DNA of 64,000 nt from Corallococcus terminator (GTDB lineage Bacteria; Myxococcota; Myxococcia; Myxococcales; Myxococcaceae). Positions 12,271 through 20,007 of the stretch are shown piece after piece. The stretch's first letter is position 1, and every line of letters starts with the position of its first letter. Under the pieces are notes generated by a model. The model ran no database searches. It was not told the origin of the DNA and was given only the letters and a program-made list of their open reading frames with translations. The stretch is taken from the NCBI RefSeq assembly GCF_003611635.1, contig NZ_RAVZ01000008.1, positions 1-64,000 on the forward strand. The letters are read 5' to 3'. Made by a program: the position numbers and the translations under genes.

Positions 12271-12397
12271 GGGATGGGGCTTAGGGCAGTCGCCTCCCTC
12301 CTGACAAGCTCCTGGAGGAAACACCTGGAGACTGCGGGTTCCTACGCCCCCGGAACGCCCGGAAGGGGCCTCCGGGCGGCCAGGCGTCCGGCCGGAC

Positions 12398-12690
12398 TCA
12401 GGCCTGGGGCAGCGTGGGCGCGGCGGCCAGCCGGGCTTCCACCCGGTCCAGGCAGGCCTGCATCAGCGGGCGCTTGATGCGTCCCTGGGTGGCCTCGCCC
12501 AGGCCCAGCATCTGCTCCGTGAGCCAGCGGGTGAGAAAGAGCAGGGGGACGCGGTCGTCGGGCCCAAGCCCCCGCTCCAGGTAGCGCTTGTTGCGCATGT
12601 AGTCGTCGAACGCGTCGAATTCGCGGCCCAGGTCCCAGCGCGCAAGCCGCAGGGCCTCCGTGTAGACGGCCGGGGCGGGGCCGTGGACAA
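12398..12690 (-). pseudogene. Out-of-frame 3' segment of the adjacent lipase gene
   Basis: This minus-strand frame encodes a well-behaved helical sequence (AVYTEALRLARWDLGREFDAF, then MRNKRYLERG...LPQA, stop at 12398). Its codon bias is strong and it has no good start codon before the internal ATG at about 12600. It lies in a different frame from the lipase, whose own frame becomes Ser/Thr/Arg-rich nonsense at the same point. Restoring one base in the C/G run near 12669-12685 joins the two into one ~354-residue protein. I read this as the true C-terminus of the lipase, separated by a 1-nt deletion or an assembly error. Confidence 0.6.
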
Positions 12691-13461
12691 TGCAGCGGGC
12701 ACCGCGTCCTCGTCAGCATAGCCCAGGGCCAGCTCGCGCTGGATGACCTCCCACACGGCGCGGCGGGTGAGCAGCTCGCCGTGGGCCACGTCGGAGACCT
12801 CCACGTTGAAGACATTGGGCTGGCCATCCACGTCCAGCCGGGAGGAGGGGAAGAGCGCCACCGCGTCGTCGCGCGAGTAGATGGACGTCAGCCGCACGTG
12901 GCGCGGGAAGGCGCCCTCGCCCAGGCGCTTGATGAAGGGCGACACGGGGGTGAGCTGCCACATGCTGCGGCTGAACCAGCCGAGCGTCGCGCATCCCAGG
13001 TAGGCCATGCGCGTGCCCCGGTGTGGCGTGCCCAGCGTGATGAGGCTTCGCACGCGGGCGTCTCCGCCCAGCCGCTTCACGTAGTACGTGCCGATGAGGC
13101 CGCCCTTCGAGTGCCCGATGATGGTGAGCGGCCCCATCTCCGGGTGGCGCTCGTAGAGCCGGTCCACCTTGCCTTGGACCTTGCGCGCCAGCTCGTCGAT
13201 GCGGTGCGTGTTGAAGCGGTCCATGGTGCCACCCAGGTGGATGGACCAGACGCAATAGCCTTCGCGGCGCAGGCGGTGCTCCAGCACCTCCAGGACGCGG
13301 CGGGTGCTGAAGAAGCCGTGTAAGAGGAGCACCGGCCGGGGACAGCGCTTGAAGTCCGTGCGCCGCACCACCTGGTTGCCGCGCGGATCCAGGTCCAGGT
13401 AGCTGGCCAGGTACTTCAACTGACACTTCATCTTCCGGTACTGCATCACGAACGGATTCAT
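12463..13461 (-). CDS. Alpha/beta-fold lipase/esterase with suspected 3' frameshift
   Basis: Serine hydrolase of the lipase/esterase alpha/beta-hydrolase type. An oxyanion strand PVLLLHGFF precedes nucleophile elbow GHSKGG. The probable catalytic Asp is in SRDDAVALF and the His in SDVAHGELL. TLGTPHRGT is typical of bacterial triacylglycerol lipases. There is no signal peptide. The start ATG at 13461 (MNPFVMQYRK) is preferred to the upstream start at 13518. After GYADEDAVPA the frame turns into low-complexity Ser/Thr/Arg sequence, while codon bias continues in another frame to 12398. The annotated C-terminal ~70 residues are therefore probably wrong and the intact protein would end at 12398. 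Confidence 0.8.
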   Translation of the reverse strand: MNPFVMQYRKMKCQLKYLASYLDLDPRGNQVVRRTDFKRCPRPVLLLHGFFSTRRVLEVLEHRLRREGYCVWSIHLGGTMDRFNTHRIDELARKVQGKVDRLYERHPEMGPLTIIGHSKGGLIGTYYVKRLGGDARVRSLITLGTPHRGTRMAYLGCATLGWFSRSMWQLTPVSPFIKRLGEGAFPRHVRLTSIYSRDDAVALFPSSRLDVDGQPNVFNVEVSDVAHGELLTRRAVWEVIQRELALGYADEDAVPAALSTAPPRPSTRRPCGLRAGTWAANSTRSTTTCATSATWSGGLGPTTASPCSFSPAGSRSRCWAWARPPRDASSAR

Positions 13462-13573
13462 GGCCGCCCCCGTCCCGCCCTGGCGGTGCGTGGAACGCCG
13501 CCCTCGAACACGGGGCAAAGCTAGGGAGCGCCGTTCGCCCCGGCCCGGATCCGCGCGGGGCGTCTGTTCGCTT

Positions 13574-14314
13574 TCAGTCGGTGAAGTGCTGGAGGAAGTT
13601 GAGCAGCACCCGGTGCGCCAGCGGCGTGGGCGCGATGCCGGACAGCAGCCGGGGAACGAACTCCCCCGCTGACGCCCCGCGCTCCTGGGCGAGCGCGTCC
13701 AGCTTGTCCTCCCGGGCGAGGATGACCGCGCGCATGGCGTCCGTGGGCATCTCCGGGTGGAACTGCACGCCGCGCACGTTGGGGCGGAAGGCGATGGCCT
13801 GGGCCGCCGTGTTGGCGTTGCCCGCGAGCACGGTGGCGCCCTCGGGAAGCTGGACGACGATGTCCTCGTGCGTGGCCTGGACGGCGAAGCGCTCCGGCAG
13901 GCCCGTGAAGAGCGGATCCGCGCGGCCTTCTTTCGAGAGCGTCACCTCCACGGTGCCCGTCTCACGGCCCTGGGGGTTTCGCGCCACCTTGCCGCCGTAC
14001 TGTTCAGCGAGAAGCTGTTGGCCAAAGCACACGCCGAGCACGGGGATGCCCTGCTCGCCCGCCTCCACCATGAAGGCGCCCGCGCGCTCCATCCAGGGCT
14101 CGCGCTGCGTCACGGAGAGGGGCGAGCCCGTCATCATCACGGCGTCATAGCCGCGCGCGTCCTTCGGCAGGGGCGCGCCCTGGTGCACCGGGAGGATGTC
14201 GAAGCGTTGGCCGGACAGTCCGATGGTTTGCAGAAACCACCGATCGTAGTCGCCCACGGACAGCCGCACGGACTCCGCCGCGTCGCCGGCTTTCAGGAGC
14301 AGGACGTTCTTCAT
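13574..14314 (-). CDS. Class I glutamine amidotransferase-like hydrolase
   Basis: 246-residue stand-alone class I glutamine amidotransferase. Nucleophile Cys is in GVCFGQQLL and the His/Glu pair in GVQFHPE, so the Cys-His-Glu triad is complete. No synthase domain is attached, so it either serves a separate partner or hydrolyses gamma-glutamyl amides directly. It is divergent, with starts 110 bp apart, from aldehyde dehydrogenase, a glutamine-synthetase-like ligase and an Fe-alcohol dehydrogenase. That context suggests release of glutamate from a gamma-glutamyl intermediate, a PuuD-like role by analogy. Start ATG at 14314 (MKNVLLLKAGD); the longer upstream frame is antisense to the next gene. 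Confidence 0.87.
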   Translation of the reverse strand: MKNVLLLKAGDAAESVRLSVGDYDRWFLQTIGLSGQRFDILPVHQGAPLPKDARGYDAVMMTGSPLSVTQREPWMERAGAFMVEAGEQGIPVLGVCFGQQLLAEQYGGKVARNPQGRETGTVEVTLSKEGRADPLFTGLPERFAVQATHEDIVVQLPEGATVLAGNANTAAQAIAFRPNVRGVQFHPEMPTDAMRAVILAREDKLDALAQERGASAGEFVPRLLSGIAPTPLAHRVLLNFLQHFTD

Positions 14315-14423
14315 GGGGGCAGCTTGCCGCGTCATGGGGCCATTCCTACCGTGTCCTGCCGTCCGTGTCCGGTGCCCGCCATTCCCAAATCGCCCGCGCG
14401 CCGTGCTCACCCGAGGCTTCGCC

Positions 14424-15911
14424 ATGACCGACGCTCGATCGCTCACTCCCAAGCTCCCTGTGCTCAAGCTGCTCATCGACGGGCAGCATGTGGACCCCGT
14501 CGAAGGCGGCACCTTCGCGGTGACCAACCCCGCCACCGGCCAGAAGCTGTGTGACGTGCCCGCGGGCACCGCCGCCGACGTGGACCGCGCCGTGAAGGCC
14601 GCGCGCCGCGCCTTCGAGTCCGGGCCCTGGAGCAAGATGACCGGCCGCGAGCGCGGCAAGCTCATCCGCAAGCTGGCGGACCTGCTCTTCGAGCGCCGCG
14701 AGGAGTTCGCGCTCGTCGAGTCGCTGAACAACGGCAAGACCTTCAAGGACGCCATCCGGGGCGACGTGGCACCGGGCGCCGCGACGCTCGCGAACTTCGC
14801 GGACATGGCCAGCACCATCATGGGCGAGGTGCTGCCCGTGGACGGCCCCTTCCACACCTACGCGCTCAAGGAGCCGGTGGGCGTGGTGGGCACCATCATC
14901 CCGTGGAACTACCCCACGTGCATGCTCGGCTGGAAGCTGGGGCCCGCGCTGGCCTCCGGCTGCACGGTGGTGGTGAAGCCCTCCGAGTACACGCCGCTCA
15001 CCGCGCTGAAGCTGGGCGCGCTGGCGCTGGAGGCGGGCTTCCCGCCGGGCGTCATCAACATCGTGACGGGCCTGGGCGACTCCGCGGGCGAGGCCATCGC
15101 CCGGCACCCGGACGTGGACAAGATCTCCTTCACGGGCTCCGGCCGCACCGCGCGCCGGCTGCTTCAGGCGTCCGCCGCGACCAACCTCAAGAAGCTGACG
15201 CTGGAGCTGGGCGGCAAGAGCCCGCAGATCGTCTTCGCGGACGCGGACTTCGACCGCGCGGTGGAGGCGTGCTTCTGGGGCATCTTCGGCAACAAGGGTG
15301 AGACGTGCAACGCGGGCAGCCGCGTGCTGGTGCACGAGAAGGCCTATGAGCCCTTCGTCGCGAAGCTCGCGGAGAAGGCGCGCGCGCTGAAGGTGGGCGA
15401 CCCGCTGGATGCGTCCACGGAGATGGGCGCGCTGGTGAGCCAGAAGCAGATGGAGATGGTGCTGGGCTACATTGAGAGCGGCAAACAGCAGGGCGCGAAG
15501 CTGCTCGCTGGCGGCAACCGCGACACCGAGGGCTTCAAGGCGAAGGGCTGCTTCGTGCGGCCCACCATCTTCGGCGACGTGAAGCCAGACATGAAGATCG
15601 CCCAGGAGGAGATCTTCGGGCCGGTGCTGAGCTGCCTGCGCTTCCGCGACGACGCGGAGGCGATGGCGCTGGCGAACAACACGCCCTACGGCCTGGCCGC
15701 GTCCATCTGGACGGGCGACGTGGCCAAGGCGCACGCGCTGGCGAAGCAGGTGAAGAGCGGCGTGGTGTGGATCAACTGCTTCAACGAGTTCGACGACGCG
15801 GCCCCCTTCGGTGGCTACAAGGAATCCGGCTGGGGCCGGGACCTGTCCCACTTCGCGCTGGATGGCTACCTCCAGACGAAGGCCGTGTGGACGAAGCTGC
15901 CGTCGCCCTGA
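14424..15911 (+). CDS. NAD(P)-dependent aldehyde dehydrogenase
   Basis: 495-residue aldehyde dehydrogenase superfamily enzyme. Visible motifs: IIPWNYP (cofactor pocket), GSGRTARRLL (dinucleotide turn), general base Glu in LELGGKSP, and catalytic Cys in NKGETCNAGSR. EEIFGPVL and the C-terminal FGGYKESGWGRD complete the family signature. Length is typical. It is first in a plus-strand operon with a glutamine-synthetase-like gene and an Fe-type alcohol dehydrogenase. The likely substrate is an aldehyde made in that pathway, for example a gamma-glutamylamino-aldehyde as in PuuC, but specificity cannot be read from sequence. Confidence 0.93.
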   Translation: MTDARSLTPKLPVLKLLIDGQHVDPVEGGTFAVTNPATGQKLCDVPAGTAADVDRAVKAARRAFESGPWSKMTGRERGKLIRKLADLLFERREEFALVESLNNGKTFKDAIRGDVAPGAATLANFADMASTIMGEVLPVDGPFHTYALKEPVGVVGTIIPWNYPTCMLGWKLGPALASGCTVVVKPSEYTPLTALKLGALALEAGFPPGVINIVTGLGDSAGEAIARHPDVDKISFTGSGRTARRLLQASAATNLKKLTLELGGKSPQIVFADADFDRAVEACFWGIFGNKGETCNAGSRVLVHEKAYEPFVAKLAEKARALKVGDPLDASTEMGALVSQKQMEMVLGYIESGKQQGAKLLAGGNRDTEGFKAKGCFVRPTIFGDVKPDMKIAQEEIFGPVLSCLRFRDDAEAMALANNTPYGLAASIWTGDVAKAHALAKQVKSGVVWINCFNEFDDAAPFGGYKESGWGRDLSHFALDGYLQTKAVWTKLPSP

Positions 15912-15975
15912 AGCCCGCGCCGTCCTCCCGCTGCGCTCCACCGAAGCAATCCGAATGACGAAAAGGAAGGTCCCG

Positions 15976-17439
15976 ATGGCGTCGCGTCCCAAGGCCAAGG
16001 TGCTCACCCATCCGGCGATGGCCCGCCGTGCCCGTGCGAAGGAGAAGGGCCCGGCCACGGAGCGCGCGGCGTCCGGTCAGCCGGGCGACCTGGAGTCCAC
16101 GCGCCGGTGGATGGAGGAGCGCAACGTCCGCAAGGTGAAGGTGGGCGCGGTGGACGTGGATGGCGTCTGGCGCGGCAAGTACATCTCCCTGGAGAAGTTC
16201 TTCAGCGCCGCGAAGAGCAACATGGGCTTCTGCGACGTCGTCTTCGGGTGGGACCTGGGCGATGAGCTGCTCGACAACACGAAGGTGACGGGCTGGCACA
16301 CCGGCTACCCGGACACGCCCGCGAAGGTGGACCTGTCCACCGCGCGCATCATCCCGTGGGAGCCGGACACCGCGGCGTTCCTGCTCGACTTCGTGAACGC
16401 GGACGGAACGCCCTTCGAGGCGAGTCCCCGCCAGCTCCTCCAGAAGGTGGGGCAGCGCGCGCGCAAGCTGGGCTTCCTGCCGAAGTTCGGCTCCGAGTAC
16501 GAGTTCTTCCTCTTCAAGGAGAGCCCGCAGAGCCTGCATGAGAAGGGCTTCCAGGGCCTCACGCCGCTGACGCCGGGCATGTTCGGCTACTCGTGGCTGC
16601 GCACGTCCATGAACGCGCCGCTTGTGCACGCCATCATCGACGGCTGCAACGCGTACGGGCTCAACATCGAGGGCTTCCACACGGAGACGGGCCCCGGTGT
16701 CTTCGAGGCCGCCATCCGCTACGACACGCTGGAGCTGGCCGCGGACCGCGCCGCGCTGTTCAAGACGGTCGTGAAGGAGATCTGCGCGCGCCACGGCGTG
16801 GCCGCGTGCTTCATGGCGAAGGTGGACCCCAAGCTGCCCGGCTGTTCGGGCCACGTGCACCAGTCGCTGTGGAACCTGAAGGGCGAGGACAACCTCTTCC
16901 ACGACCCGTCCCAGAAGCACGGGATGAGCAAGCTGATGCGGCACTACATTGGCGGGCAGGTGGCGCTGATGCCGGAGCTCACCGCGCTCTACTGGCCCAC
17001 CATCAACAGCTACAAGCGCAGCGTGGAGAACACCTGGGCGCCCACCACCGCGACGTGGGGCTTGGAGAACCGCACCTGCGCCATCCGCGTCATCGGCGAC
17101 AGCGGCAAGTCCATGCGCATCGAGTACCGCCAGTTGGGCGCGGACATGAACGCGTACATCGGCATGGCGACCAGTCTGGCCGCGGGCCTGTGGGGCATCG
17201 AGAACGAAATCGAGCCGCCCGCGCCCGTGCTGTCCAACGCCTACGAGGCGAAGAACACGAAGCCGCTGCCCCGCACGCTGAAGGACGCGGTGACGCTCTT
17301 GAAGAACAGCGAGCGCGCCCGGGAGCTGCTGGGCGATGGCTTCGTCGACCATTTCGTGCGCACCCGCGAGTGGGAGGTGCGCCAGTACGAACGGGCGGTC
17401 ACCTCCTGGGAGCTGGAGCGCTACCTGGAACTCATTTGA
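15976..17439 (+). CDS. Glutamine-synthetase-like gamma-glutamyl ligase
   Basis: 487-residue GS-fold ligase. The N-terminal beta-grasp part (about 35-130) is followed by the catalytic domain with GSEYEFFLF, the Glu cluster in HTETGPGVFEAA, GCSGHVHQSLW for ATP and substrate binding, and an Arg segment near ENRTCAIRVI. It lacks the adenylylation-loop Tyr context of housekeeping GlnA and resembles PuuA/GlnA-like gamma-glutamylpolyamine or ethanolamide synthetases. The start at 15976 is chosen because AAGGAAGG lies five bases upstream; an in-frame ATG at 15955 is an alternative. Its stop lies inside the ribosome-binding site of the next gene. Confidence 0.9.
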   Translation: MASRPKAKVLTHPAMARRARAKEKGPATERAASGQPGDLESTRRWMEERNVRKVKVGAVDVDGVWRGKYISLEKFFSAAKSNMGFCDVVFGWDLGDELLDNTKVTGWHTGYPDTPAKVDLSTARIIPWEPDTAAFLLDFVNADGTPFEASPRQLLQKVGQRARKLGFLPKFGSEYEFFLFKESPQSLHEKGFQGLTPLTPGMFGYSWLRTSMNAPLVHAIIDGCNAYGLNIEGFHTETGPGVFEAAIRYDTLELAADRAALFKTVVKEICARHGVAACFMAKVDPKLPGCSGHVHQSLWNLKGEDNLFHDPSQKHGMSKLMRHYIGGQVALMPELTALYWPTINSYKRSVENTWAPTTATWGLENRTCAIRVIGDSGKSMRIEYRQLGADMNAYIGMATSLAAGLWGIENEIEPPAPVLSNAYEAKNTKPLPRTLKDAVTLLKNSERARELLGDGFVDHFVRTREWEVRQYERAVTSWELERYLELI

Positions 17440-17453
17440 AGGAGGACCGTCCC

Positions 17454-18638
17454 ATGAAGCATTTCGACATTCCCTCGGAGCCTCGCGTCACGGAGATGTC
17501 CTGGCCGACGCGCATCGTGTTCGGCGCGGGCGCGCTCCAGCGACTGCCCGCGCACGCGGCGCGGGTGAACATGAAGCGCCCCCTGCTGGTGACGGACGGG
17601 GGCGTGGTGAAGGCGGGCCTCGCCACGCGCGTGACGGACGTGCTCAAGGCCGCGGGCCTGGACTGCGCCGTCTTCGACCGCGTGGAGCCCAACCCCACCG
17701 AGCGTGACGTGTTCGCGGGCCTGGAGGCGTACCGCGCGCACAAGAGCGACGGCATCATCGCCCTGGGCGGTGGCAGCGCGCTGGACGCGGGCAAGCTGGT
17801 GCAGTTGCTCACCACGCACGAGCCGCCGCTCAGCCGCTACGACGACGCGAAGGGCGGCGACCAGTACGTGCGCGACGACCTGCCGCCGCTCATCGCGATT
17901 CCCACGACCGCGGGCACGGGGTCGGAGGTGGGGCGCTCCGGCGTGGTGACGCTGGCGGACACGGGCCGCAAGACGGTCATCTTCAGCCCGTACCTGCTGC
18001 CGAAGGCGGCCATCATCGACCCGGAGCTGACGCTGGGCCTGCCCCCGGCGGTGACGGCGGCCACGGGCATGGACGCGCTCACGCACTGCATCGAGGCGTA
18101 CCTCGCCAACGGCTTCCATCCGCTCGCGGACGCGGTGGCCATCGACGGGGTGATGCGCGTGGGCCGCTCGCTGGAGACGGCGGTGAAGGAAGGCCGCGAC
18201 CTGGCGGCGCGCACGGACATGATGGCGGCGGCGATGGAGGGCGCGATGGCCTTCCAGAAGGGCCTGGGCGCGAGCCACGCGCTGGCCCACGCGCTCACGC
18301 CCATCTCCGGCGTGCCGCACGGTCTGGCGAACGCCATCGTCCTGCCGGTGGTGATGGAGTTCAACCGCGCGGCGTGCACGGCGCGGCTGGCGCGCATCGC
18401 CACCGCGCTGGGCGACACGTCCAACGCTCGGGAGGAGATGCTCGCGGGCAACGCCATCGACCGCGTGCGCAAGCTGGCGGCGACCATCGGGATTCCCACG
18501 CGCCTGCGCGACGCGGGCGTGAAGGAGAAGGACCTGGAGCACATCGCGCAGAAGGCGTTCCTGGATGCCTCGCACCAGGGCAATCCGCGCGCTGTCACCG
18601 AAGCGGACCTGCTGGCCATGGCCCGCGAGGCGTACTGA
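17454..18638 (+). CDS. Iron-containing alcohol dehydrogenase
   Basis: 394-residue group III (Fe-type) alcohol dehydrogenase. Nucleotide-binding GGGSALDAGK lies near 100-110, the signature PTTAGTGSEVG near 150, and metal ligands in GMDALTHCIEAY (Asp, His), SHALAHALT and VPHGLANAI (His). The AAGGAGGA ribosome-binding site (17439-17446) overlaps the stop of the upstream ligase gene, with a 7-nt spacer to ATG, so translation is coupled. In this operon it probably oxidises an alcohol or amino-alcohol intermediate to the aldehyde used by the aldehyde dehydrogenase; the direction and substrate are inferred. Confidence 0.92.
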   Translation: MKHFDIPSEPRVTEMSWPTRIVFGAGALQRLPAHAARVNMKRPLLVTDGGVVKAGLATRVTDVLKAAGLDCAVFDRVEPNPTERDVFAGLEAYRAHKSDGIIALGGGSALDAGKLVQLLTTHEPPLSRYDDAKGGDQYVRDDLPPLIAIPTTAGTGSEVGRSGVVTLADTGRKTVIFSPYLLPKAAIIDPELTLGLPPAVTAATGMDALTHCIEAYLANGFHPLADAVAIDGVMRVGRSLETAVKEGRDLAARTDMMAAAMEGAMAFQKGLGASHALAHALTPISGVPHGLANAIVLPVVMEFNRAACTARLARIATALGDTSNAREEMLAGNAIDRVRKLAATIGIPTRLRDAGVKEKDLEHIAQKAFLDASHQGNPRAVTEADLLAMAREAY

Positions 18639-18678
18639 CGCCGTCTTCACTCCAGGCCGATTTCAGATTGTTTCGCGA

Positions 18679-18710
18679 GGGGCCGCTCCGAGGGGAATCG
18701 GGGTGGCCCC
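18679..18710 (+). terminator. Hairpin after the aldehyde/alcohol dehydrogenase operon
   Basis: GGGGCC at 18679-18684 pairs with GGCCCC at 18705-18710. The stem extends inward with two G-T wobbles to about 13 pairs around loop GGGGAA. It lies 40 nt after the alcohol dehydrogenase stop. No T-run follows, so it may act as an RNA 3'-end stabiliser or with Rho rather than as a classic intrinsic terminator. Confidence 0.45.
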
Positions 18711-18796
18711 GCGTGCTTGGAGACGTTGAATCAACCGGGGACCCCCTGCGTCAGAAGGTTCAGAACGCAGCAACACAGCGGTTCCCGGAGGCGGTC

Positions 18797-19198
18797 ATGA
18801 ACGCGATGCTCAAGAAGATGATGGTGGTGGTGGCTCTCGTCGCAAGCAGCCCGGTGATGGCCCAGAACGTCCACGGCGCCTCCTCGCTCGTGAGCCGCCA
18901 GGACCAGAGCCGCATGGAGCGCGAGCGTCAGGAGCGCGAGCGCCAGGTCCGGTTGGAGCGCCAGCGTCAGGAGCGCGAGCGTCAGGCCCGCATGGAGCGC
19001 GAGCGGCAGGAGCGGGAACGGCAGGCGCGGTTGGAGCGGGAGCGCCAGGAGCGCGAGCGCGTGGCCCGGCTGGAGCGCGAGCGTCAGGAACGCGAGCGTC
19101 AGGCCCGGATGGAGCGGGAGCGGCAGCAGCGTGAGCGGCTGGCCAACCGCGGCGGCTGGAGCAGCGCGAAGAGCAACAACGGCGGCTGGCTGAACTGA
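18797..19198 (+). CDS. Secreted Arg/Glu-rich 13-residue-repeat protein
   Basis: 133-residue exported protein of unknown function. Residues 1-22 form a signal peptide ending VMA before QNVHG. From residue 40 there are six tandem copies of a 13-residue unit of the form [ML]ERERQERERQAR, then a Gly/Asn/Trp-rich tail (RGGWSSAKSNNGGWLN). The repeats are almost entirely Glu, Arg and Gln and should form a highly charged helix or coiled coil. ATG 18797 has GGAGG upstream. The downstream lipoprotein gene converges on it. It could bind polyanions such as DNA or polysaccharide, but that is speculation from charge. Confidence 0.78.
   Translation: MNAMLKKMMVVVALVASSPVMAQNVHGASSLVSRQDQSRMERERQERERQVRLERQRQERERQARMERERQERERQARLERERQERERVARLERERQERERQARMERERQQRERLANRGGWSSAKSNNGGWLN
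18914..19147 (+). repeat. Six tandem 39-bp coding repeats
   Basis: Six consecutive 39-bp units encode the 13-residue Glu/Arg repeat. Units alternate between Met and Leu at the first position and differ mostly by synonymous or Q/R/V changes. Such arrays are prone to copy-number change between strains. Confidence 0.8.
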
Positions 19199-19244
19199 TC
19201 CGGCACGAGGACCTCTCACCGGATGCCACCTACTGAAGCGGTAC

Positions 19245-19281
19245 CGAAGCCCGGGGGCGGGTCATCCACCCTCGGGCTTCG
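19245..19281. terminator. Bidirectional hairpin between convergent genes
   Basis: A perfect 9-bp stem, CGAAGCCCG (19245-19253) with CGGGCTTCG (19273-19281), lies between the stop of the repeat protein (19198) and the stop of the convergent lipoprotein (19294). There is no long T-run on either side, but its position and symmetry suit a shared terminator. Confidence 0.6.
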
Positions 19282-19293
19282 TCGCGTCCGGGG

Positions 19294-19854
19294 TCAGTCG
19301 TCCACGGGCTCCACGAGCTCCATGCTGCCACCGCCGCTCACGGGGCCGGTGCCACCGTCGGACGTCACCACGCCGCCCGCGCCCACCACGCCGCCGGTCA
19401 CCTCCGGTTCGCCCGTTTCAGGGGTGAACTCCAGCGTCTCCACGAAGACGCGTCCCGGCAGGCGCATGTCCATGGCGGTGACGCGCTCCTTGTCGCGCAA
19501 GTCGTAGAGCTGCTGCGCCACCGGGCCCGCCTGCACGCGCTCGTCGGAGAAGAAGACGTAGACGCGCACCTTCCCCTCCTGCACGGGGATCCGGAAGCTG
19601 GTGTTCGCGACGGGCTTGTTCGCGTCGCAGCGGATGGAGCGGTTCTCGCGCGTGAGCGTGAGCTGCCGGATGACGCCCTTCTCGGACATCGTGTACAGCA
19701 GGCAGTAGGGCAGTTGCCCTGCGGAGGGGATGACCTCCATCGTCGCCGAGCCCGTCTTCTTCAACTGGACCCGTGTGGATTTGTCGGGCGTTTTCGCGTC
19801 GTTGCAGGCCGCGCCCAACGCCAGCACCGCCACCAAGACCGTCCAGCGCGTCAT
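19294..19854 (-). CDS. Predicted lipoprotein, unknown function
   Basis: 186-residue lipoprotein. The short signal MTRWTVLVAVLALGAAC puts the lipidated Cys at residue 17, followed by Asn. The mature part is a beta-rich domain of about 120 residues containing two further Cys (YCLLY, IRCDANK) that could pair. A Gly/Val/Ser-rich tail ends in acidic residues. No family is recognised. The start at 19854 is supported by GAGGAGGG six bases upstream. Its neighbours do not suggest a pathway. Confidence 0.82.
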   Translation of the reverse strand: MTRWTVLVAVLALGAACNDAKTPDKSTRVQLKKTGSATMEVIPSAGQLPYCLLYTMSEKGVIRQLTLTRENRSIRCDANKPVANTSFRIPVQEGKVRVYVFFSDERVQAGPVAQQLYDLRDKERVTAMDMRLPGRVFVETLEFTPETGEPEVTGGVVGAGGVVTSDGGTGPVSGGGSMELVEPVDD

Positions 19855-19960
19855 GTGTCCCTCCTCAGGGAGCTTGGATTGGCGCAACACCCTCAAGCCT
19901 ACTCCGGCCCCACGTCCTCCAGTCCGTGGCGATGTCCGCGAATGCACGCAAGCCTGCAGA

Positions 19961-19976
19961 GTGCACGGTCGTGCAC
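19961..19976. promoter_or_regulatory. GTGCAC-N4-GTGCAC repeat
   Basis: Two copies of the palindromic hexamer GTGCAC are separated by four bases, forming both a direct and an inverted repeat. They lie 107-122 bp upstream of the lipoprotein start in the 153-bp gap before the PMT-like gene. It may be an operator; no promoter elements are obvious next to it. Confidence 0.3.
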
Positions 19977-20007
19977 ATGGCTTCCTGCGTCATCCAGGTG
20001 CGAGGGC

